From assembly GCF_000007665.1 (NCBI RefSeq), contig NC_006087.1:2418001-2482000 (forward strand): 64,000 nt of DNA. The letters are read 5' to 3'. The notes beneath the pieces were generated by a model. The model made no database searches and was not told where the DNA came from. It was given only the letters and a program-made list of their open reading frames with translations. The translations under genes were made by a program, and so were the position numbers. Every line of letters starts with the position of its first letter. The stretch's first letter is position 1. Shown piece by piece: positions 9,469 to 18,413 of this stretch. Origin of the DNA: Leifsonia xyli subsp. xyli str. CTCB07. Its GTDB lineage: Bacteria > Actinomycetota > Actinomycetes > Actinomycetales > Microbacteriaceae.

Positions 9469-9497
9469 CAAAGTTGAGTCTACTATGCTCAACTTTG
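9469..9497. promoter_or_regulatory. HAIR-type HspR operator upstream of clpB
   Basis: CAAAGTTGAG and CTCAACTTTG are perfect 10-base inverted arms. In HAIR terms the site reads GTTGAGT-N7-GCTCAAC against the published consensus CTTGAGT-N7-ACTCAAG. It lies just upstream of clpB and overlaps the 3' end of the gene behind it. An hspR gene is present at 20.8 kb. Confidence 0.85.
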
Positions 9498-9953
9498 GAT
9501 CGGGGAGGGGTGTTCTGGGGATGTGGCCGATTTCTCACGCAGCGCGAGACGGGCCGCGACCAGAGCGAGCGGGGCCGCCACGAGCGCGGCGAAAGCGGCG
9601 AACGGGAGCACGAACACCGCGCCGACAGTGCTCTCGCTGAGCATGATGACCGCCATCACGGCGATCGCGATCGCGCTGCCCCCCGCCGCCGCGGACGGCG
9701 GCGGCGGGGCCGTTCTGCGCGTGAGCGTCACAGCGACGACGGCGCCTACGGCCGCGATCGCGGCCACCAGCCCGCCGATCGCAGCGGGCGGCGCGAGAAA
9801 GCGCACGATCGTGAACGGCGTCTGCCAGGACTGCCACTCCGGCCGGGCCAGCAGGGCGAGCACCGCACCGGCCAGCAGGCCGGCCCCGGCGGGCACAGCG
9901 AGCGCCGCCGCCACCCAGAGCCGTCGCAGCCGCCGGCCGTCGATCTCAGCCAC
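9489..9953 (-). CDS. Small integral membrane protein of unknown function
   Basis: 154 residues from a GTG at 9953 ([18 protein letters not shown]); an alternative start at 10001 would add a Pro-rich 16 residues. About four hydrophobic segments are visible: around residues 12-32, 45-75, 95-115 and 120-140. The middle contains a short positively charged loop ([11 protein letters not shown]). No family recognised. It lies directly upstream of clpB on the same strand, and its stop codon sits inside the HAIR element, so the clpB promoter starts within its 3' end. Confidence 0.6.
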   Translation of the reverse strand: MAEIDGRRLRRLWVAAALAVPAGAGLLAGAVLALLARPEWQSWQTPFTIVRFLAPPAAIGGLVAAIAAVGAVVAVTLTRRTAPPPPSAAAGGSAIAIAVMAVIMLSESTVGAVFVLPFAAFAALVAAPLALVAARLALREKSATSPEHPSPIQS

Positions 9954-10105
9954 GCCCCTCAGCGTACCCAGAGGCGGACCCGGTGGCGGACGGGCCGACA
10001 CCCTGGCGGCCCGCGCTTCTTCGACAAGGTCAGGCGAAAGCCAGCGACACGCTCATCCATTCGGTAAGATATAAAGTATTTTTTGTATATTAATAACTGA
10101 ATTTA

Positions 10106-10315
10106 ATGCTTGTGTGTAATCTATTGGAGAGGCCTGAGTCTCCGGAAATGATCGTGCCAGCCAGCCCCGCACAAGCCGTCGGAGTGGACTATTACTACTA
10201 CGAGAACTACTTCAGGTCAGCGGAAACCTGCAAGGCCCGGGGGAAAGCCCTCACTAAACCGGGAAGTTTTTGGTTTGGCTTCTTGTGCTTGAAAGACCAA
10301 GGAGACCCCAAATAG
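10106..10315 (+). CDS. Short possibly truncated exported protein
   Basis: Up to 69 residues. The middle reads MIVPASPAQAVGVDYYYYEN, where SPAQA resembles a signal-peptidase site; the rest (FRSAETCKARGKAL then FLCLKDQGDPK) has two cysteines like small exported actinobacterial proteins. The upstream part is not hydrophobic enough for a signal peptide, so the 5' end may have been lost or replaced. It lies downstream of an AT-rich patch (10066-10110) unlike its surroundings. Start uncertain: ATG at 10106 or 10148. Function unknown. Confidence 0.35.
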   Translation: MLVCNLLERPESPEMIVPASPAQAVGVDYYYYENYFRSAETCKARGKALTKPGSFWFGFLCLKDQGDPK

Positions 10316-10318
10316 TCC

Positions 10319-10408
10319 ATGCACCTTTATTACGACAACGGAGTGGGCTGCCGCGTCCTACCGGTCAAACAAGAGGAGTTTGAAGCCATTCAGCCTTTGG
10401 GTTGCTAA
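10319..10408 (+). CDS. Very small ORF (29 residues)
   Basis: ATG at 10319, 13 bases after an AAGGAGA motif, reading MHLYYDNGVGCRVLPVKQEE and ending LGC. It begins 3 bases after the previous stop. It could be a micro-protein or the tail of a decayed larger gene. No homology recognised. Confidence 0.25.
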   Translation: MHLYYDNGVGCRVLPVKQEEFEAIQPLGC

Positions 10409-10505
10409 AAGAGAAAAACCGGCCCGCAGAGTTCCTCTTCACGTGAGAGGCCGCCGACCACACTCTTGACACCGGTTTCCGCTCACCGAGGAAGGAAGCA
10501 GAAAG

Positions 10506-11213
10506 ATGCAGCCCCAAGACGAAACCGCAGTCACAATCGATGGCTGGATACTCTCAGCGAGCCCCGGGACTCAGTCGCTCTCCCCCGTCAAGCCCCCGAA
10601 ACGCAGGACGGTTCCCGCTGGGCCAATCCACATCAGCACAGATCAACTTTTGACGAAGAACTATGTTCGAGTCACCGGCGCCCTGCACGGAAACGTCTTG
10701 CTGCTTAAGTCATGGCAGCCCGTGAGCGAGCCCCAGCCGTTCGTGATTGCGGAGTGGGAACGGCTGCGTGACAAAGCAACAGCGCATCTCGAAAAGCACG
10801 CAATGACCTTCGCTCCGGAAGCTGACACTGTCAGAGCGCATGAGTTCGCTTTCGCGCTCTTGCGTCATGAATCGGTGACCAATGTCGTCGCGGTGGACAC
10901 TCCCCGAGGAAGACTGTTCATCGTGGCGTCCCCCGACCCCTCAAGCGCCGAGGCCGAGATCAATGACCACGGCCTCACAGATCACGTCCTCGTCCTCGAA
11001 GCACGCTGGTCCGCGGACGCAGTTGAACAAGCAGACGAAGTGCTTTCTGGGCTTCCGGACGATGAAAACGTGATGATTTCCGGTGGAATCTCTTCTCACG
11101 GCGAGCCTATACATGAGATCGTGCTCCTTCGGCGCAACGACCACTTCACGAGGCTCACTGAACTCTTCCCTGCCGAACAGGTGGCGGTGCGTGCTTGGAT
11201 TCACCCGGCGTAG
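10506..11213 (+). CDS. Hypothetical protein, 235 residues
   Basis: ATG at 10506 with a strong GAGGAAGGAAG ribosome site. No signal peptide or membrane segment. The N-terminal 70 residues are beta-rich (TIDGWILSASPG, then NYVRVTGALHGNVLLLKSW), the C-terminal part alpha/beta (NVVAVDTPRGRLFIVASPDP, then NVMISGGIS and HEIVLLRRNDHF). The family is not recognised. A perfect 12-base hairpin follows the stop, so it is transcribed alone or with the small ORFs before it. Codon use is less GC-biased than in flanking genes, which suits recent acquisition. Confidence 0.6.
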   Translation: MQPQDETAVTIDGWILSASPGTQSLSPVKPPKRRTVPAGPIHISTDQLLTKNYVRVTGALHGNVLLLKSWQPVSEPQPFVIAEWERLRDKATAHLEKHAMTFAPEADTVRAHEFAFALLRHESVTNVVAVDTPRGRLFIVASPDPSSAEAEINDHGLTDHVLVLEARWSADAVEQADEVLSGLPDDENVMISGGISSHGEPIHEIVLLRRNDHFTRLTELFPAEQVAVRAWIHPA

Positions 11214-11233
11214 TCACCACAGTCGATCGCCGC

Positions 11234-11270
11234 GAGAACGCCGAGAACCTCGCTCGGCGTTCTCTTTGCG
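11234..11270 (+). terminator. Rho-independent-type terminator
   Basis: GAGAACGCCGAG and CTCGGCGTTCTC are perfect 12-base arms around a 7-base loop, followed by TTTGCG. It lies 20 bases after the stop of the 235-residue protein gene. Confidence 0.75.
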
Positions 11271-11356
11271 TGTTCGGGACCTTCGAGACGGTGTCGTCTT
11301 TTCGATCGACGGCGAACTCATCCCGTTCGCGTGGAGCGACCTGCTCTGACCGCCCG

Positions 11357-12861
11357 CTACCGGCGCACCACGCGGATCGGACCGGTCTCATCCACGAGGT
11401 CGGCGGGGAGGCGCCCCGGCCCGCGAACGCACAGCTGGTAGGCGGCGAGGAGCAGCGCGATCCACACCACCCCGACGACGAGCGCGATGCGGGTGTCCTC
11501 GAACCAGCCGAGAACACCGATCACGAAGACGAGGAAGACGAGGGTCGCGACGCTCGCCCCGGGCCAGAGCGGGACGGGGAACTCCGAGGGCAGCATCCCC
11601 TCGCGCCGGATGCGCTGCTTCATGCGCAGGTGGGCGAGGAGGATCATCAGCCACACCCACACCGTCGCGAACGTCGCCACGGAAGCGATCACGAGGAAGA
11701 CGTTCCGGGGATGACCGCGTTCAGCACCACGCCCAGGAGCAGCGCGCAGGCCATCACCGCGACCGTCAGCCACGGGACGCCGTTGCGGGTGACACGGCCG
11801 AACGCGCGCGGAGCGTGGCCCTGCGTGGCGAGGCCGAACGTCATCAGGCCCGCACCGAAGATGTCCGAGTTGATCGCCGAGAGCGCTGCGGTGATGACGA
11901 CGGCGTTCAGGATGGACGGGGCAGCCGGGAGGCCGAGCCCCCTCGAAGATCATCACGAACGGGCTCTGCGACCCGTCGATCGCGTTCCAGGGAACCAGCA
12001 TCATGATCACCGCGAGCGTCAGCACGTAGAAGAGCAGGATGCGGGCCGGGACCGAATTGATTGCACGCGGCAGCACCTTCTTCGGCTCCGCAGCCTCGCC
12101 CGCGGTGATGCCGATCACCTCGATGCCACCGAAGGCGAACATCACCACGGCGAACGACGCGATCACACCGCCGATCCCGTTCGGCGCAAAGCCGCCGGTC
12201 GCCGGGTCGGCGAGGTTGCCCGGCCCCGCGGCGTTCGCACCGGCAAAGCCGAACGCGATAATCACGACGCCGCCGACGATCATCGCCACGATCGCACCCA
12301 CTTTGATGACCGAGAACCAGAACTCCAGCTCCCCGAACACCTTCACGCTCAGCAGGTTGAGCGCACCGATGAAGAAAACGATCGCCAGCACCCAGATCCA
12401 CCGCGGGACGTCCGGGAACCAGAACGACATGTAGATCCCGAAGGCCGTGACGTCGGCCAGCGCGACCACGATCATCTCGAACGCATACGTCCACCCGGTG
12501 ACGAACCCCGCCCGGGGACCGAGATACTTCGACGCGTACTGCCCGAACGAGCCGGAGACGGGGTGCCGCACCGCCATCTCCCCGAGCGCTCGCATCACCA
12601 TGAAGACGGCCGCACCGCCCACGATGTAGGCGATGAGCACGGCGGGACCCGCCTTCTGGATCGCCGAGGACAATCCGTAGAAGAGCCCGGTGCCGATGGC
12701 GGAGCCGAGCGCCATGAAGCGGATGTGGCGGGCGCTGAGGCCGCGGGAGAGGGCGGAGCGGCGGGCGCGGGCAGCGCCCTCCCCGCCGTGCGCACGCCGG
12801 TTGCGGCGTCAGGCTCCGGCCTCTCCGTCTCGTTCCCGGTCAGGGGGGTGTGCTGCTCCAT
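11357..12861 (-). pseudogene. Amino acid permease (APC family) with three frameshifts
   Basis: The gene starts at an ATG at 12861 ([18 protein letters not shown]). A shift in a G-run near 12775 separates this start from the body, which reads [20 protein letters not shown], the conserved N-terminus of AroP/AnsP/ProY-type permeases. The body is good to about 11945 ([19 protein letters not shown]), then about 85 residues are out of frame down to about 11705, where the original frame returns ([19 protein letters not shown]) to the end. In the alternative frame the missing part reads as normal transmembrane sequence. So two compensating indels plus one near the start inactivate a proton-coupled amino-acid importer of about 500 residues. 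Confidence 0.8.
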
Positions 12862-13074
12862 CGCTGCTCCATCTCCTGCGGACACATCGCCGCATCCCGT
12901 CACTCAACCGGCTCACCACAAACATATTCACCGGTTTGTATTTTTATCCGTCTGGCATCCGAGACGTCACAGCCCGTCGCCGGTCCGGTCCCGCTCCGGC
13001 GGGGCGATGGTGACATCGGACGCCCCGGCGTCTTCGACACACAAGCCCCGCAGGCGGCGGGTGTGCCCGAGGCG

Positions 13075-15114
13075 TCAGGGCCTCCGGCTCAACCGCTCCA
13101 ACCGCTCATTGTAGGCGCTGAGCTCCGCATCGCCGTCGCGCTCCGCCTGCCGATCGAGACGGCGGGCGGTCCTTTCGTCCGAGCGCATCCACTGGACGCT
13201 GACGAGCAGAGCCACCAGCACCATCGGCAGTTCGGAGGCGCCCCATGCCACACCGCCGCCGACGTGCTGGTCGGCGAGCAGAGCGGCCGTGCCGGTCTGC
13301 CCGAGCGCGTGCCACCAGTCGGCGGCGAGCACCGTCCGGCCCTGCATGATCGCGACCCCGAAGAACGCATGGAAGGCCAGCGTCGCCAGCATGACGATGA
13401 ACAGGATCGGATAGGCTGGCCGCGGTGGCCCGGGGTCGATGCCGACGAACACCCAGAAAAACAGGTACCCGCTCAGCAGGAAATGGACGCACATCAGCAC
13501 ATGCCACTCGTGGCTGAACATCGCCGCTTGGAAGGCCGGAGTGAAGTAGAACACGACCAGGCTGCCGGCGAAGACCGCACCCGCGACGGCGGGGCGGCTC
13601 AGGAAACGCAGGTAGCCCGAGTGCGCGAACAGCAGCAGCCACTCCCGGACGCCGCGGCTCCCGTCCTGCCGGGCGGGCAACACACGCAACGCGAGCAGTA
13701 CGGGTCCGCCGAGCACGAACAGCGGAGGCGCGATCATCATGAGCCCCATGTGCTGCACCATATGCGTGCTGAAATGCACGAGCCCATACACTGCCACTCC
13801 GCCACTGGTCAGCCAGACGAGGGCAAGGCACCCCGCGAGCCAGGCGATCAGGCGGCGCACCGGCCAGCGGTCGCCGCGCCGGCGCAGCCGGACGAACGCC
13901 CAGACGTACAGCCCGGCGAGCGACGCGACGAGCGCGAGCCAGACCCAATCGAGGTGGAAGACGGTGAACATCCTGGCCGTGGTCACCGGGGGCGGATAGG
14001 GGAAGCCCAGCAGCCCCTCCTGTGCCTCGGCACCCGTCAGCGGCTGCTGCGAGACGGGCGGAGCACTGCGCGAGAGACCGACGGAGACGCCGATCGCCAC
14101 GGCCATGAACAGCACTTCGGCGGCGGCGAAGCGTGCGAACGCGCGCCGATCGCCGGGGTCGCGGCGCAGCCGCGGGATGACACGCCTGCGCTGCGCTGCG
14201 CCCGCGCAACCGAGCAGCACCAGAATCGTCGCCTTGAGCACGATGAGGAGCCCATAGGGCTGAAGCAGATCGGCGGGCGACCCCATGCGCAGGGAGGCGT
14301 TCACGACACCCGAGAAGGCGACGGCGCCGAAAGCCCAGCCCGCCATCGTCGAGTAGCGGCCGACCGCTGCGGCGAAGCCCTTCTTCATGGTCGAACGCAT
14401 CGCGAGCAACGCGAACAGGCCGCCGGCCCAGACCGTCACGCCGAGAAGATGCACGGCCAGGCTGTTCACCGCGTTCGCGTGCTCGAACGACCCGGCCGCG
14501 TGGCCGGAGAGCGCGAGAGGCAGCAGCGCGAAGAGGGCGAAACCAGCGGCGAAACCAACCGTCGTGAGCCGCCGGGCGAGCAGAGCGAGCGCCGCGGCCA
14601 CGAGGACGCAGACAGCCGAGACCACGAGCGACTGCCCCAGTTCGACACCGAACAGGAACGTGCCGAGCGTCGGCCAGAACAGCGGATCGTGCGGCTGAAC
14701 GCCCGATACGCTCGCACCGGTCAGCACCAGCGCCGTCACGGCGGCGGCGAACCACACCGAAGCCGCCCACCCTGCCCACCGTGCGGCACGCGACTGCGCC
14801 CAGCCGAGCGCTCCCGGCCGTTTCAGCTGCCCGGGGGCGAAGAACGCAGCGACCACCAAGAAGCCGATCGCGATCGTCGCCGCGAGATCGTGAACCGTGC
14901 GGGCGATGGGGATGCCATAGACGACCACAGCGCCCGGGTCCTGAAGGGCGGTGCCGGTGAGGAAGGCCCCCGAGAACACCATCGCCAGCAGAGCGGCCGC
15001 CACCGCCAGAGGCACACACAGGATGAGGAGCGCAGCGATCGCGCCGCCCCCGGGCGACGGGAACGGCGGCGAAGAAATCGGCTCCGGCGAGGATCCGGAG
15101 GCCGGCGAGCTCAC
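13075..15114 (-). CDS. CopD - CtaG/caa3 assembly fusion membrane protein (copper handling)
   Basis: 679 residues from a GTG at 15114 that overlaps the copC stop (GTGA). The first half has about eight or nine helices and the CopD layout (AVNSLAVHLLGVTVWAGGLF near residue 225). The second half is a CtaG_Caa3 domain (VHFSTHMVQHMGLMMIAPPL, then FFGVAIM) with conserved histidines in helices. Such fusions are common in actinobacteria and are thought to move copper across the membrane or to cytochrome oxidase; the direction is not established. Last gene of the operon ycnI-copC-copD. A longer open frame upstream is a shadow of the neighbouring genes. Confidence 0.9.
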   Translation of the reverse strand: MSSPASGSSPEPISSPPFPSPGGGAIAALLILCVPLAVAAALLAMVFSGAFLTGTALQDPGAVVVYGIPIARTVHDLAATIAIGFLVVAAFFAPGQLKRPGALGWAQSRAARWAGWAASVWFAAAVTALVLTGASVSGVQPHDPLFWPTLGTFLFGVELGQSLVVSAVCVLVAAALALLARRLTTVGFAAGFALFALLPLALSGHAAGSFEHANAVNSLAVHLLGVTVWAGGLFALLAMRSTMKKGFAAAVGRYSTMAGWAFGAVAFSGVVNASLRMGSPADLLQPYGLLIVLKATILVLLGCAGAAQRRRVIPRLRRDPGDRRAFARFAAAEVLFMAVAIGVSVGLSRSAPPVSQQPLTGAEAQEGLLGFPYPPPVTTARMFTVFHLDWVWLALVASLAGLYVWAFVRLRRRGDRWPVRRLIAWLAGCLALVWLTSGGVAVYGLVHFSTHMVQHMGLMMIAPPLFVLGGPVLLALRVLPARQDGSRGVREWLLLFAHSGYLRFLSRPAVAGAVFAGSLVVFYFTPAFQAAMFSHEWHVLMCVHFLLSGYLFFWVFVGIDPGPPRPAYPILFIVMLATLAFHAFFGVAIMQGRTVLAADWWHALGQTGTAALLADQHVGGGVAWGASELPMVLVALLVSVQWMRSDERTARRLDRQAERDGDAELSAYNERLERLSRRP

Positions 15115-15779
15115 GCCGAGTCCCCCGCGTCGTCGTCGGGCGCAACCGTCTGGCGGCGACGCGCGGTGAGCAGCACGATCGCGACACCGGCCGCGGCGAG
15201 CGCCAGCGTCCCCACCGCGACACCGACGACGACCGCAGTGGAGTCGCCCGGCGGCTCCGCCTCGCGACGTTCCGAACCCGGCCGACCCGGCCCCTGCTGC
15301 CCCGCCAACGGGGCCGGGCTGGACGACGCGGCAATCGCACCCACACCGCAGGCCGGCCGCTCGGCCGACCCCGCCGCCGCGGCGAAGCCGGCAGGCGCCT
15401 GGAACCGGAACTGGATGGAACTCGACACCGTGTGGCCGTCTGCCGAGACGATCTGCCACTCCACCGTGTACGTCCCGGCGCCGCCGAGGGCGACCGGGAC
15501 GGTCACGGTGCGGTCCAGGATGCTCGAGCATCCCGTCTCGAAGTGCCGCCCCGCCGCGTCGGTCACCTGGACGAGGGCAGAGGAGCCGTCCCCGGTGAGG
15601 TCCAGCACGCGGTCGTTGAACGTGAGGCTCACATCCGGGAGCGCCTGGGCCTGAACCGATCCCGCCGCAGGAGAGCTCTCCACGAGATAGTCGTGGGCGC
15701 TTGCAGTGGCAGCGGGCGCGAGCGCTATCGCGACGGCCGCCACGACGCCCGCGGCCGCGCAGACCCGTCGCGCGGTCAC
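15111..15779 (-). CDS. copC: CopC-like copper-binding exported protein
   Basis: 222 residues. Signal peptide with cleavage after TASA, so the mature protein begins HDYLVESSPAAGS: the N-terminal histidine is the known Cu(II) ligand of CopC. A second ligand region DGHTVSSSIQFRF lies near residue 113. After a Pro/Gly/Glu-rich linker there is a C-terminal membrane helix (about residues 184-206) and a charged tail, so it is anchored outside the membrane. It overlaps ycnI upstream and copD downstream by 4 bases each, indicating coupled translation. Likely passes copper to the CopD part of the next protein. Confidence 0.92.
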   Translation of the reverse strand: MTARRVCAAAGVVAAVAIALAPAATASAHDYLVESSPAAGSVQAQALPDVSLTFNDRVLDLTGDGSSALVQVTDAAGRHFETGCSSILDRTVTVPVALGGAGTYTVEWQIVSADGHTVSSSIQFRFQAPAGFAAAAGSAERPACGVGAIAASSSPAPLAGQQGPGRPGSERREAEPPGDSTAVVVGVAVGTLALAAAGVAIVLLTARRRQTVAPDDDAGDSA

Positions 15780-16495
15780 GACCGCGGACCCATCGAGCGC
15801 CGAGCCGCGGCGAACACGGCGACGACGAGGGCGATCGCGCCGAGGGCGAGGCCGATCGCGACAACGTTGCCGCCCACCGAACCGGCTCCCGCCGAGGACG
15901 CGGCCGGGACGGCCACGACACTCGGGACAGCGTCGTCGTCGGCTGCGGGCGGAGCCTCGGAGATGTACACGGTCGGAGCCGGGCGCTCAGGCTCGTGGCC
16001 CGAGGCGGGCGTCTTCTGGTCCCAGTCCACGACGGTGCCATCGGAGTAGTACTGGTGAGCCGGCAGCTCCACACTGCCGATGTCCGGCATCGCACCGGCG
16101 GAGATCGTGAACTCCTGGAACTGTCCCGGCTCGATCCGCACACCCGGATCGGCTGTCCAGGTGATTTTGACCGGAGCTTCGGTGATGACGCTCTTGCCGG
16201 TCTTGACCGGTTTGGCGAGCTTCTCCGTGGTGACCGAGGCTGTCCAGCCGGGGACAGGCTGGTATGAGACGGACCCGAATGGCGTAGCCGTCGGAAGATC
16301 CACTTCCAGCTTGACCGTTCCAGCCGTGGCCGACTCGGTGGGGACTTTAAAGGTGAGGGTGGCGTAGCTACCGACACTGGCCCGATCGGGATCGACGTGT
16401 ACGTGGGCGCTGGCCGCGAGCGGCGCCGCGAGGGCGAGACCGATCGCGGCGACCGAGGCTCCGGCGGCGGAGACGAGAAGACGGGTAGATTTCAC
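15776..16495 (-). CDS. YcnI-family (DUF1775) exported copper protein
   Basis: 239 residues from the GTG at 16495 (VKSTRLLVSAAGASVAAIG); an in-frame ATG 16 codons upstream lacks a signal-like context. Signal peptide cleaved after ASA, leaving HVHVDPDRASVGSYATLTF: the N-terminal histidine and following residues form the copper site described in YcnI proteins. The beta-sandwich body contains WTASVTTEKL and PGQFQEFTIS, and a C-terminal membrane helix ends in RRSMGPRS. First soluble partner in the operon with CopC and CopD; it overlaps copC by 4 bases. Confidence 0.9.
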   Translation of the reverse strand: MKSTRLLVSAAGASVAAIGLALAAPLAASAHVHVDPDRASVGSYATLTFKVPTESATAGTVKLEVDLPTATPFGSVSYQPVPGWTASVTTEKLAKPVKTGKSVITEAPVKITWTADPGVRIEPGQFQEFTISAGAMPDIGSVELPAHQYYSDGTVVDWDQKTPASGHEPERPAPTVYISEAPPAADDDAVPSVVAVPAASSAGAGSVGGNVVAIGLALGAIALVVAVFAAARRSMGPRS

Positions 16496-16600
16496 AGCAA
16501 TTGTTATCCTTATCTGGGATGGCTGACGCCCTCCCGCGGGCACGCTGAGGCGCCCGGGACACGGGAGAGAGGGATGACGTCTCCCGGACGGACGCGCGGC

Positions 16601-17218
16601 TCAGCCGACCGGGACAGCCCGCCGCGGCGGACCGCGACGGCGCATCCCTCCCAGCACGGTCCCGGGAGACGGGAGCGTGAGGGGCACGGAGTCCACAAGC
16701 CCGCGGCTCGTCCCCGCCGCGGTGCGGCACGGACCCACGACGCGATCGAAGAAGCAGCGCAGCCGGTACGAGGCGAACCCGCAGACGGCCCAGAAGGTGT
16801 GCTCGCCGTGCCGGAGGACGGCGATCGTCAGCGCAGCCGCTGCGAGGTGTGCAAGGCACATCGCCCAGCCCTCCACGACGAGAGCGGGGCCGGTCGCGGC
16901 TCCGGGGAGCAGCGTCAGGTGCGTCCCGGCGTGGAGGTGGCCGCCCGCCGGCATTCCGCTGAACGACGCCGACGGGCTGAGCGAGAACAGCGCGTGGAAG
17001 AGGAACTGGCTGAGCGGCACGGAAAGACCGAGCCGCCACAGCGCGAACCGCTTGCCGGCGAGCGCGATGCACGCGAAGGAGGAGAACGTGAGGCTGAGCG
17101 TCAGGGCGACCGCGCGCGGCGCCTGCCCGCCGCCAGCCATATGGAACAGCGCGGCGACGAGGGTCGCGACCCCGGCGGCGGCGAAGCCGCGGACGACCCG
17201 GGCTCCGCGCGAACTCAT
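16601..17218 (-). CDS. Histidine-containing integral membrane protein, probably copper-related
   Basis: 205 residues with about five hydrophobic segments. Histidines are placed in or near helices (ALFHMAGGG, then AGGHLHAGTHL and AMCLAHLAAAA) and could bind metal. The C-terminal 50 residues are basic and Pro-rich. It lies 105 bases upstream of ycnI in the same direction and is probably the first gene of the copper operon. I do not recognise a named family. The intergenic 16496-16600 shows no clear terminator, so readthrough is plausible. Confidence 0.65.
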   Translation of the reverse strand: MSSRGARVVRGFAAAGVATLVAALFHMAGGGQAPRAVALTLSLTFSSFACIALAGKRFALWRLGLSVPLSQFLFHALFSLSPSASFSGMPAGGHLHAGTHLTLLPGAATGPALVVEGWAMCLAHLAAAALTIAVLRHGEHTFWAVCGFASYRLRCFFDRVVGPCRTAAGTSRGLVDSVPLTLPSPGTVLGGMRRRGPPRRAVPVG

Positions 17219-17228
17219 GGCTCCCAGT

Positions 17229-18413
17229 CTACTCGGGGCCCTGAGCGGCTCGCGTCGGCGGCTGGTGCGGGAGCCCGGGGCCGGGCTCCCGCTTCCGCGA
17301 GGCGGTCACCGTGAACTTCGCGTTCCGCGCAACCTGCCGCGTCCGCCCCACCGCCCGCTCGAGCGCCGGCCGGTAGCCCAGGTGCGAGTTCCACACCGTC
17401 CACAGCTCGCCTCCCGGGGCGAGCACACGCCCCGCGTCCGCGAACAGCCGATGCGCGATGCCCGTGTGGACCGCAGCGCCGATGTGGAAGGGCGGGTTGA
17501 GCACGATGAGGTCGGCCGACGCCTCCGCGCGAGTGGCGAGGCCGTCGTCGCGGATCGCAGAGACGCGCCCGTCGACGCCGTTGGCCGCGGCGGGCGCCCG
17601 CGCGGAGGCGACAGCGGCGGCGGACTGGTCGGAGGCCACGACGATCAGTTCCGGCCGTCGCACGGCGAGCCAGGAGGCGAGCACGCCGGTCCCGCAGCCG
17701 AGGTCGATCGCTGTCCGAGCTGCGGGGACGGCGGCATCCAGCACCGAGAGCAGGAAGCGCGTGCCGATGTCCACACCCGCGCCCGCGAAAGCGGCGCCGT
17801 GGGCGCACACCCACAGACCGGTTTCCCGGTCGACGGTGCGCTCCGGCCAGCGGTCCAGTGCGGTCGCGGCGGCGGGATGCGGCTCCGCTACAGTGAGGAC
17901 GCGCGCCTTCTGCCGCGCGAGCGAAGCGCGGACCTCGCCGAACGCCTCCGCGAAGACGGTGTTCATAGCGGGCGTCATGTTCTTGAGCATGCCGCCCGCG
18001 TAGACGGCGACAGCGGGGTGCGCGTACTCGGCTATCAGGGCGGCGATCTCGTCGAGGGCGTCCAGACTCCGCGGCAAGCGCAGCAGCGCCACCCGCGCGC
18101 CAGCGACGCGGGAGGCGTCGAGGGCGTGGTGCGCGTAGCTCCCCGCGAGGCCCAGCTCCGCGGGGTTCCGGTCCAGAGCGCGTTCAGCGGTCAGCGGGTC
18201 CTGTTGGACGCGGATGCCGCGGGCGCCGAGGGAGGCCGCCGCCAGGGTGAGCGCTCCATAGGCGTCGCCGATGACAACCAGACCCGGCCGAAGCACGGCT
18301 TCGCCGGCGGTGTCGGCGAGCAGCCGGTCGGCGGCGTCCGCCGCGAGCAGAGTGGGCGCCTCCACATCGGGGAACCGCCGCAGACGCTCGTACGGGAACA
18401 CAGCCCCCGTCAA
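17229..18413 (-). CDS. Class I SAM methyltransferase, RsmC/RlmG-like
   Basis: 394 residues. The C-terminal half has SAM motif I (AIDLGCGTGVLASWLA, near residue 240) and motif IV NPPFHIGAAVHTGIAHRLF, the NPPF signature of N2-guanine rRNA methyltransferases. The N-terminal half is a degenerate duplicate of the same fold (VVIGDAYGALTLAAASLGA), as in RsmC and RlmG, which modify 16S or 23S rRNA guanines. The two cannot be told apart here. Start ATG at 18413 overlaps the stop of the broken signal-peptidase gene by 4 bases. Confidence 0.85.
   Translation of the reverse strand: MTGAVFPYERLRRFPDVEAPTLLAADAADRLLADTAGEAVLRPGLVVIGDAYGALTLAAASLGARGIRVQQDPLTAERALDRNPAELGLAGSYAHHALDASRVAGARVALLRLPRSLDALDEIAALIAEYAHPAVAVYAGGMLKNMTPAMNTVFAEAFGEVRASLARQKARVLTVAEPHPAAATALDRWPERTVDRETGLWVCAHGAAFAGAGVDIGTRFLLSVLDAAVPAARTAIDLGCGTGVLASWLAVRRPELIVVASDQSAAAVASARAPAAANGVDGRVSAIRDDGLATRAEASADLIVLNPPFHIGAAVHTGIAHRLFADAGRVLAPGGELWTVWNSHLGYRPALERAVGRTRQVARNAKFTVTASRKREPGPGLPHQPPTRAAQGPE

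Noticed and set aside
7822..9477. A 551-codon plus-strand frame opposite clpB
   Set aside because: Antisense shadow of a highly conserved gene; Leu/Val/Gly/Arg composition without motifs.
12850..15654. A 934-codon open frame on the plus strand opposite the copper genes
   Set aside because: It is rich in His, Arg, Gln and Pro, has no domain, and mirrors the GC-rich third-position pattern of the real minus-strand genes.
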